From Alcanivorax jadensis T9 (GTDB lineage: Bacteria; Pseudomonadota; Gammaproteobacteria; Pseudomonadales; Alcanivoracaceae), in assembly GCF_000756655.1 (NCBI RefSeq), contig NZ_ARXU01000011.1:1-64000 (forward strand): a stretch of DNA of 64,000 nucleotides. Reading direction: 5' to 3'. How positions within the stretch are numbered: the stretch's first letter is position 1; each line of letters begins with the position of its first letter. This document shows, piece after piece, positions 58,201-64,000 of this stretch. Below the pieces are notes generated by a model. It had not been told where the DNA came from, ran no database searches, and saw only the letters and a list, made by a program, of their open reading frames with translations. The position numbers and the translations under genes were made by a program.

Positions 58201-58835
58201 ACTCCGTGGGCATCGGCGGCGCCTACCTGTGTGTGTATGGCATGGAAGGCCCCGGCGGTTACCAGTTTGTCGGCCGCACCCTGCAGATGTGGAACCGTTA
58301 CCGGCAGACCGAGGCGTTTGATCAGCCCTGGCTGCTGCGCTTCTTCGATCAGATTCGTTTCTATGAAGTGAGCCACGAGGAACTCAATCAGATTCGCCGG
58401 GATTTTCCCAAGGGCCAGTATCCGATCCGCATCGAAGAGACCACCTTCAGCCAGAAGGACTACCAGCAGTTTCTGGATGACAACCAGCAGGACATCACCA
58501 CCTTCACCGACGCCCGCAACCAGGCCTTTGATGAAGAACTGCAACGCTGGGTGGCCAGCGGCCAGATCAACTTCCAGTCGGAGCAGGATCTGGATGCGGA
58601 CAACAGCGCCGAGTCGGTGGCGGGCACCCCGGTGGAATCTCCGGTGGCTGGCAACATCTGGAAATTGAATGTGGCCGAGGGCGACAGCGTCAACGCCGGC
58701 GATGTGGTGGCGGTGCTGGAATCCATGAAGATGGAAATCGAGATCAGCGCCCCGGAAAGCGGCCAGGTGGCTGCCATCAACCGCCAGGAAGGCCAGCAGA
58801 TCAATGCCGGCCAGGCGATCATGGTGCTGGACTGA
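55245..58835 (+). CDS. urea/guanidine carboxylase, biotin-dependent, 1196 residues
   Basis: Biotin carboxylase comes first (about 1-450): [25 protein letters not shown], and ATP-grasp [15 protein letters not shown]. The AHS2 carboxyltransferase domain follows (about 460-760) with [22 protein letters not shown], then AHS1 (about 780-1050, [30 protein letters not shown]). A biotin-carrier domain ends it, with ESMKMEIEI carrying the biotin Lys. The riboswitch and DUF1989 genes argue for guanidine rather than urea as substrate; the active-site residues that decide this were not compared. No allophanate hydrolase follows. The longer frame (from 55206) lacks support. Confidence 0.95.
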   Translation: [1196 protein letters not shown]

Positions 58836-58948
58836 ACCGAGAGAAAGTCATCATAGCGTCGACGGGAACAAGGCTGGGTAATGCGCCAGCCCTGGTTACC
58901 CTCAGGTCTCAGCCTCTCGCTGTCGCAATTTCCTTAAGGCAGAGGGAC

Positions 58949-59140
58949 TCAGCCACCTTCGTTACTGGCCTCCTGGCGACGGGGGCGGCGCACCAGTTCC
59001 CCCCGGCAATTGGGGCAACGGCTGGCATGAACGGTGCAACAATCCACACAGTACGTGCATTCGTAGGAACAGATGTAAGCTTCTGCCTGGGCCGGCAGGG
59101 AGCGCTGGCAGGTCTCGCACTGTGTTTTCATTTTCAGCAT
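58949..59140 (-). CDS. DUF1272 small zinc-ribbon protein
   Basis: This 63-residue protein has eight cysteines in the DUF1272 pattern (CETCQRSLP, ICSYECTYCVDCC, HASRCPNCRGEL), able to bind two zinc ions. AAGGA lies seven bases before the chosen ATG. The tail is basic (VRRPRRQE). The function of the family is unknown. It and the next gene are a pair of small metal-binding proteins on the same strand, 20 bp apart. Confidence 0.85.
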   Translation of the reverse strand: MLKMKTQCETCQRSLPAQAEAYICSYECTYCVDCCTVHASRCPNCRGELVRRPRRQEASNEGG

Positions 59141-59160
59141 GGGAACGTCCTTGCAGGCTG

Positions 59161-59340
59161 CTAATGCGCCTTCACTTTCTGTTTGTTGCAGCGTTCGCAA
59201 CGATACACCGTCACCAGCTTTCCCTGCTTCACATCGAATTGCTTGTCCTTGCACACCACCCACTTATGAAAGCCATGCTGGCACATGCCTTTGCGCGGGG
59301 TTTTCTTTTCCGGTTTTTTGAACGGCAGAATATCGCCCAT
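59161..59340 (-). CDS. hypothetical small zinc-binding-like protein
   Basis: This 59-residue protein is not recognised. It reads GDILPFKKPEKKTPRKGMCQHGFHKW then CKDKQFD and VYRCERCNKQKVKAH, with possible zinc ligands (C-Q-H, C-x2-C). It is strongly basic. I start at ATG 59340; no strong ribosome site is seen. It precedes the DUF1272 gene. Confidence 0.6.
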   Translation of the reverse strand: MGDILPFKKPEKKTPRKGMCQHGFHKWVVCKDKQFDVKQGKLVTVYRCERCNKQKVKAH

Positions 59341-59391
59341 GACCACATTACATCTTGATAACGATCCACCGAGGATAGCGTAATTTCCCGT

Positions 59392-59739
59392 TCAAAGCGC
59401 CAGCAACAAGCCAATCCCCAGCACCACCTCGCCGACAAGAAACAGGGCCGGAAACCGCTCCAGCCGACCATCAACCCCCCAGGCAACCAGGCGACCCACC
59501 GCCATGCCCAACAGGGCCACACCGACCGTCAACACCACCCCCGGCTGCCAGTGCGACCAATGGCCGCTGAATAACAACAAGGCGCCCATGGCGACACCAA
59601 AACCGCCATACACCGCCCGAACTTCGTTGCGCGCGGCCATGGGCAATGTGGGCAGATCCACCATTCCGGTGATGATTTGCGGAGCGATCAGCGCCAACAG
59701 GCCCATGGCAAGAAAGGTGATTGCAGCAATCAGTATCAT
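59392..59739 (-). CDS. DUF4345-type inner-membrane protein
   Basis: This 115-residue protein has four hydrophobic helices (ILIAAITFLAMGLLALIAP, AVYGGFGVAMGALLLFSG, PGVVLTVGVALLGMAVGRLV, ALFLVGEVVLGIGLLLAL). The arrangement and the R-x-V-Y-G-G-F block fit DUF4345. The function is unknown. It is divergent from the XRE regulator at 59935, which may control it (position only). Confidence 0.8.
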   Translation of the reverse strand: MILIAAITFLAMGLLALIAPQIITGMVDLPTLPMAARNEVRAVYGGFGVAMGALLLFSGHWSHWQPGVVLTVGVALLGMAVGRLVAWGVDGRLERFPALFLVGEVVLGIGLLLAL

Positions 59740-59934
59740 CAGTGACTCCCCTATTCAGATAGCGGTAGCCGGAAGCACGTAAAGTCGTGATGCGCCGCCG
59801 GTATGGTTAGGATAGATTCAGGTCAGAGTCCGCTGATCAGGGAAGAGGAACAATTACCTCAGAGGTAATGGTGAAGCCGTGAGCGCTCTTCCATGCTTAC
59901 CAGATACTAGGATAACCCCGCTCCAGGAGAGCCC

Positions 59935-60720
59935 ATGCAAACCGGACAGATACTCGCTGAACTACGCAAGACACAGCGCCTGAGCCAACTGGATCTGGCC
60001 CTACGTGCGGACGTCTCCAGCCGTCACCTGAGCTTTATCGAAACCGGCCGCAGCCAGGCCAGCGCCCCTATGCTCAAGCGGCTGGCCCTGGAGCTGGAGC
60101 TGAGCTGCCGGGACACCAACCGGCTGCTGCTGTCCGCCGGCTATGCCCCGGCCTTCAGCAACACCGATCTGGACAGCGACGCCATGGCACCGGTGCGCCA
60201 GGCCCTGGAGATCATGCTGGTCAATCACAATCCCTTCCCTGCCGTGGTGCTGGATGCCCACTGGAATGTGCTGATGGCCAATCAGGCCCAACAACAAATG
60301 ATGGGGCTGATGATGCAGGAACGCGGCCCCTTCCCGCAGACCGCCAATGTGGTGGAACTGGTGTTTCACCCCCAGGGCTATCGGCCATTTCTGGTCAACT
60401 GGGAGGAAGTGGCGGGCTTTCTGCTGCGACGCCTGCACCGGGACCACCAGGCGCGCCCGGATCCAGGGCTGGCCGGCCTGCTGGAACGCCTGGCTGAACT
60501 GGTGGATGTGGAGGCCCTGCTCCATCAGGAGCCGCCAGGGGACCGCAGCGAGCCCATGCTGGCCCTGGAAATCGACCTGGCCGGGCAGCGCCTGCGCAGT
60601 TTCTCCACCCTGGCCAGTTTTGGCACTGCCCTGGATGTGGTGATGGAAGAGCTGCGTATCGAGCATTATTTCCCCGCCGATGACACCACCCGCCGCTGGT
60701 TTCGGCAACAGATTCAATAG
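59935..60720 (+). CDS. XRE-family regulator with MmyB-like ligand domain
   Basis: This 261-residue protein has an N-terminal Cro/CI-type helix-turn-helix (LRKTQRLSQLDLALRADVSSRHLSFIETGRSQAS). A MmyB-like sensor domain follows (HNPFPAVVLDAHWNVLMANQAQQQMM then NVVELVFHPQGYRPFLVNWEEVAGFLL), known in relatives to bind fatty-acid-like ligands. CAGGAGAG precedes the ATG. It is divergent from the DUF4345 gene, and such regulators often act on the divergent neighbour. Confidence 0.93.
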   Translation: MQTGQILAELRKTQRLSQLDLALRADVSSRHLSFIETGRSQASAPMLKRLALELELSCRDTNRLLLSAGYAPAFSNTDLDSDAMAPVRQALEIMLVNHNPFPAVVLDAHWNVLMANQAQQQMMGLMMQERGPFPQTANVVELVFHPQGYRPFLVNWEEVAGFLLRRLHRDHQARPDPGLAGLLERLAELVDVEALLHQEPPGDRSEPMLALEIDLAGQRLRSFSTLASFGTALDVVMEELRIEHYFPADDTTRRWFRQQIQ

Positions 60721-60757
60721 CATCCACCCACCCAGGAATCAGGACAGGCTTTCAGAA

Positions 60758-60826
60758 GCGAGTGACGAGGAGCGAGACACGAAAAGCTCTTAGAAAGATT
60801 TTCGCTCCTCGCGACTCGTCACTCGC
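60758..60826. repeat. inverted repeat between the XRE gene and rapA
   Basis: GCGAGTGACGAGGAGCGAG and CTCCTCGCGACTCGTCACTCGC are near-perfect inverted arms with an inner CGAAAA/TTTTCG pair. The whole would form a large hairpin after the XRE stop, perhaps a terminator. It differs in sequence from the REP family. Confidence 0.65.
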
Positions 60827-60915
60827 AACTCCCCGCCATCCCCTCGCAACCCCCTCTCCAGCATCTACCCGGACACCGTTAACGTTTCCCCATCGAAGGA
60901 ACAGCCGCAAACCCG

Positions 60916-60921
60916 TATAAT
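60916..60921 (+). promoter_or_regulatory. -10 box of rapA
   Basis: A perfect TATAAT lies 31 bp before the rapA start. The -35 region (TCGAAG at about 17 bp) is weak. Confidence 0.45.
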
Positions 60922-60951
60922 TCGCCCCCCGAGAATCAACCGGCAGTGATA

Positions 60952-63855
60952 ATGACTGATTTTACCCCCGGCCAGCGCTGGCTGAGCGAATCCGAAACCG
61001 AACTGGGCCTCGGCATCATCAAGGAATTGGATTACCGACTGGTCACCGTGGGCTACCCGGCGGTAGAAGAGGAGCGCACCTACGCCATCAACAATGCGCC
61101 CCTGTCGCGGGTCATCTTCAGTACCGGCGACACCATCCGCACCGCCGACGAGCTGGAGCTGGTGGTGACCGAGGTCAACGAACTCAACGGCCTCAAGGTC
61201 TACATGGCTCACCCGCTGGGCCAGCCGGAAGATATACAGCCGGTGCCGGAAACCCATCTGGGCCACAAACTGCGCCTGACCACAGCGCTGGATCGGCTGC
61301 TGTCCAACCAGTTGTCCTCCAATCGCTGGTTCGAACTGCGTGTGGATGCACTGAATGCTCACTGCCAACAACAGCAGTCCACCATCAAGGGGCTGCGTGG
61401 CCCGCGCATCGACCTGATCGGCCACCAGCTCTACATTGCCGACCAGGTAGCCAATCGCTTTGCTCCCCGTGTACTGCTCGCCGACGAAGTGGGCCTGGGC
61501 AAGACCATCGAAGCCGGCCTGATTCTCCATCAACAATTGCTCAGCGGCCGCGCCAAGCGGGTGCTGGTGGTGGTGCCTTCGCCGCTGGTGCACCAGTGGT
61601 TTGTGGAAATGGTGCGCCGTTTCAATCTGCACTTTTCCATTTTCGATGCGGAACGGCTCAACGCCCTGCAGCCGAAAACCAGCATCAAGGACATGCTGGC
61701 GCAGATTATCGAAGAGGAAAAAGCGGCAACGGAAAGCGAAGACGAGGATAACGGAGAGGCCCCAGAGCAGACCTGGGACAACCCCTTCCTCAGTGAACAG
61801 CTGATCCTGTGCAGCACCGACTTCCTTGCCGAGTGCGATATCGACCAGCTGGCGGCAGCGGACTGGGATCTGCTGGTGGTGGATGAAGCCCACCACCTGG
61901 AATGGGCGCCAGACGCCCCCAGCGATGACTACCAACGGGTAGAGACCATTGCCCGCCAGGCCCGTGGCCTGCTGCTGCTCACCGCCACCCCGGAACAACT
62001 CGGCCTGGAAAGCCACTACGCGCGCCTGCGCCTGCTGGACCCGGATCGCTACCCGAGCCTGGAGGCTTTCCGCGAGGAACAGTCCCACTACCAGGACATC
62101 GCCAGCCTGGCCGGCAAGCTCCATGACGAGGCCAGCTGGTCCGCGGACCTGAAAGCCGAAGCGGCCCGCCTGCTGCCGGACATGACCATCAGTGAAGACC
62201 AGCGCGAAGCGATCCTGGCCGAGTTGCTGGATCGCTCCGGCCCGGGCCGGGTGATGTTCCGCAACACCCGCCACAATATTGCCGGCTTCCCGGCGCGCCA
62301 CGTGCATGGTATTCCGCTGCCCCTGCCGGAGGAGTACCACTACGAGAGCGACGAGGAACGGGAAGGTCACCTGCACCCGGAAACCCTGTTCCATGACGAT
62401 CGCTGGTGCACCCTGGATCCACGGGTGAACTGGTTAGAGCAGTTCTTTAAGCAGCACCGCAAAGAGAAGGTGCTGGTGATCTGCGCCAACCGCCATACCG
62501 CCACCGATCTGCACGCTCACTGCAACTACAAGCTGGGCATGAACGTGGCCATGTTCCATGAAGACATGGACCTGATCGAGCGTGACCGGGCTGCCGCCTT
62601 CTTCGCCGATGATGTGGATGGTGCCCAGGCGTTGATCTGTTCCGAGATCGGCTCCGAAGGCCGCAACTTCCAGTTTGCCCATCATCTGGTGCTGTTGGAC
62701 CTGCCACTGAATCCGGACCTGCTGGAACAGCGCATCGGTCGCCTGGACCGTATCGGCCAGACCGAAGACATCCAGATCCATGTGCCCTACTTCGAGGGCC
62801 ATGCCCAGGAAGTGCTGTTCCGCTGGTACCACGAAGGCATGGACGCCTTCGAGCACACCAACCCGGCAGGCCACGACATCTACCTGCGCAGTCGCGATGC
62901 CCTGGAGCCGCTACTGTGTGGCGACCCGGAATACACCGCCATTGATGCCCTGGTGTCGGAGACCCGCGCCGTTGCCGATGAGCTGCATACCCTGATGGAA
63001 ACCGGACGCGACCGTCTGCTGGAGCTGAGCTCCTTTGACAGCGAGCGGGCCGAGCAGCTGAAACAGGCCCTGGCGGACTGCGACGAGGACAGCCCCCTGC
63101 CCTTCATGCAACGGGTGTTTGATCGCTACGGCGTGGATCAGGAAGACCATTCCGACACCGCCGTGATCCTCAAGCCCGGCCAGCACATGCGTGATGCCTT
63201 CCCCGGGCTGCCGGAAGAAGGGATCACCATGACCGACAGCCGGGCCACCGCCCTGGCCCGGGATGACATGCAGTTCCTCACCTGGGAACACCCCATGGTC
63301 ACCGGCAGCCTGGAAATGCTGCTCACCGAACACCGTGGCAAGGCCGCCGTGAGCCTGCTGAAGAACCCCAAGATCAACCCCGGCACCCTGCTGATCGAGG
63401 CCATCTACACCATTGACGCGGTCGCGCCCAAATACCTGCAGGCAGACCGCTTCCTGCCCACCACGGTGATTCGCCATCTGCTCGATGCCAACGGCAAGAA
63501 CATCAGCCAGGCAATCAGCCACGACGGGCTCAGCCAGCAGTGCCACAAGATGGACAAGCCGCTGAGCCGCAAGATCGTCGGCAGCCAGAAACCGCTGCTG
63601 GATAAACTGCTCAAGGCCGATGAAGCCCGTGCTGTGGAAGAAGCCCGCGGTACCATCGACGGCGCCCTGGAAAAAATGCGCCAGGAACAGGGCCATGAAC
63701 TGGCTCGGCTGAAGGCACTGCAGGCCAAGAACCCGGCGGTGCGCGACGAGGAAATCCAGGCCCTGGAAGCCCAGACGGAAGCCCTGGAGAAAGTGCTTGG
63801 CGAAGCCCGCTGTCAGCTGGAAGCGGTACGTGTGATTGTAGCCGGCGGAGCGTAA
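60952..63855 (+). CDS. rapA: RNA polymerase-associated ATPase RapA (HepA)
   Basis: This 967-residue SWI2/SNF2-family protein recycles RNA polymerase. The N-terminal Tudor-like domain starts TDFTPGQRWLSESETELGLGII. Helicase motif I is LLADEVGLGKTIEAGLIL and motif II is VVDEAHHLEW. Motifs V-VI are CSEIGSEGRNFQFAHHLVLLDLPLNPDLLEQRIGRLDRIGQ. A C-terminal coiled coil reads LKALQAKNPAVRDEEIQALEAQ. The start is MTDFTPG, two codons past an alternative ATA-adjacent ATG. Length is normal. Confidence 0.98.
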   Translation: MTDFTPGQRWLSESETELGLGIIKELDYRLVTVGYPAVEEERTYAINNAPLSRVIFSTGDTIRTADELELVVTEVNELNGLKVYMAHPLGQPEDIQPVPETHLGHKLRLTTALDRLLSNQLSSNRWFELRVDALNAHCQQQQSTIKGLRGPRIDLIGHQLYIADQVANRFAPRVLLADEVGLGKTIEAGLILHQQLLSGRAKRVLVVVPSPLVHQWFVEMVRRFNLHFSIFDAERLNALQPKTSIKDMLAQIIEEEKAATESEDEDNGEAPEQTWDNPFLSEQLILCSTDFLAECDIDQLAAADWDLLVVDEAHHLEWAPDAPSDDYQRVETIARQARGLLLLTATPEQLGLESHYARLRLLDPDRYPSLEAFREEQSHYQDIASLAGKLHDEASWSADLKAEAARLLPDMTISEDQREAILAELLDRSGPGRVMFRNTRHNIAGFPARHVHGIPLPLPEEYHYESDEEREGHLHPETLFHDDRWCTLDPRVNWLEQFFKQHRKEKVLVICANRHTATDLHAHCNYKLGMNVAMFHEDMDLIERDRAAAFFADDVDGAQALICSEIGSEGRNFQFAHHLVLLDLPLNPDLLEQRIGRLDRIGQTEDIQIHVPYFEGHAQEVLFRWYHEGMDAFEHTNPAGHDIYLRSRDALEPLLCGDPEYTAIDALVSETRAVADELHTLMETGRDRLLELSSFDSERAEQLKQALADCDEDSPLPFMQRVFDRYGVDQEDHSDTAVILKPGQHMRDAFPGLPEEGITMTDSRATALARDDMQFLTWEHPMVTGSLEMLLTEHRGKAAVSLLKNPKINPGTLLIEAIYTIDAVAPKYLQADRFLPTTVIRHLLDANGKNISQAISHDGLSQQCHKMDKPLSRKIVGSQKPLLDKLLKADEARAVEEARGTIDGALEKMRQEQGHELARLKALQAKNPAVRDEEIQALEAQTEALEKVLGEARCQLEAVRVIVAGGA

Positions 63856-63881
63856 AAGCGATCCACCGCCCTCGAACCTGG

Positions 63882-63964
63882 CGTTGGAGCCTTGCTCGCA
63901 AGGCGAAGGCTTCATGGGAGGCGAGCTTGACTCACCCCTTTGCCTTGCAAGCAAGGCTCCAACG
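63882..63964. repeat. REP palindrome downstream of rapA
   Basis: CGTTGGAGCCTTGCTCGCAAGGCGAA and TTTGCCTTGCAAGCAAGGCTCCAACG are inverted arms with about 30 bp between them. Confidence 0.85.
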
Positions 63965-63979
63965 AAGAAGAGCGGCCCC

Positions 63980-64000
63980 ATGACAGACAAGGACAAAGCA
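63980..64000 (+). CDS. start of a further gene, cut by the window edge
   Basis: ATG at 63980 opens MTDKDKA and runs off the end. No clear ribosome site precedes it (GAAGAAGAG at -13). Too short to identify; rluA often follows rapA in other gammaproteobacteria, but the sequence cannot test that. Confidence 0.3.

Noticed and set aside
60865..62394. 509-codon frame opposite rapA
   Set aside because: Antisense shadow of the helicase domain region.

Overview
The window reads as a chromosomal segment of a GC-rich marine-type gammaproteobacterium, most like Alcanivorax or a close relative. This rests on gene order (infC-rpmI-rplT-pheST-ihfA-merR-tRNA-Pro, der-bamB-yfgM-hisS-ispG-rodZ-pilW-rlmN-ndk, sufBCDS-A-T-E beside iscR) and on many REP palindromes of the pseudomonad GTAGGAGC...GCTCCTAC type. 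The taxon is an inference; no rRNA or other decisive marker is present.

Region 1 (1-4600) is accessory. It carries an AlpA-type regulator, an HUH rolling-circle replication protein of the YagK/YfjJ / inovirus Gp2 type, a large winged-helix protein, a coiled-coil protein and a small hydrophobic protein. It ends beside the 3' end of tRNA-Pro(GGG), so it looks like the right end of an integrated filamentous-phage-like or satellite element. No integrase or coat genes are visible.

Region 2 (4605-17740) is core translation and purine genes: tRNA-Pro, a MerR regulator, ihfA, pheT, pheS, rplT, rpmI and infC (AUU start). These are followed by a LuxR-type regulator, an acyltransferase-SGNH protein, guaA and guaB.

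Region 3 (17741-33277) starts with xseA, then an unusual three-gene unit (TonB receptor, periplasmic binding protein, hybrid histidine kinase). After it comes the long leftward housekeeping series from ndk to der.

Region 4 (33430-43706) is iron-sulfur and gas sensing. A complete sufBCDS-sufA-sufT-sufE operon has an IscR-like operator on its promoter. Two tandem stand-alone H-NOX proteins follow, then iscS and iscR (with an IscR-like and a Fur-like site), and tRNA-Met.

Region 5 (43890-50565) holds small envelope and stress genes: a beta-barrel protein, a TPM-TPM-LemA operon, a GIY-YIG protein, a HopJ-like protein, a glutathione peroxidase and a dienelactone hydrolase.

Region 6 (50567-58835) is a guanidine-assimilation operon. 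A sigma-54-type promoter precedes a guanidine-I (ykkC) riboswitch. An ABC importer, two DUF1989 proteins (carboxyguanidine deiminase type) and a 1196-residue urea/guanidine carboxylase follow. A possible 23-codon leader ORF sits between aptamer and first gene. The usual allophanate hydrolase is not next to it.

Region 7 (58949-64000) has small zinc-ribbon proteins, a DUF4345 membrane protein, a MmyB-type XRE regulator, rapA and the first codons of one more gene.
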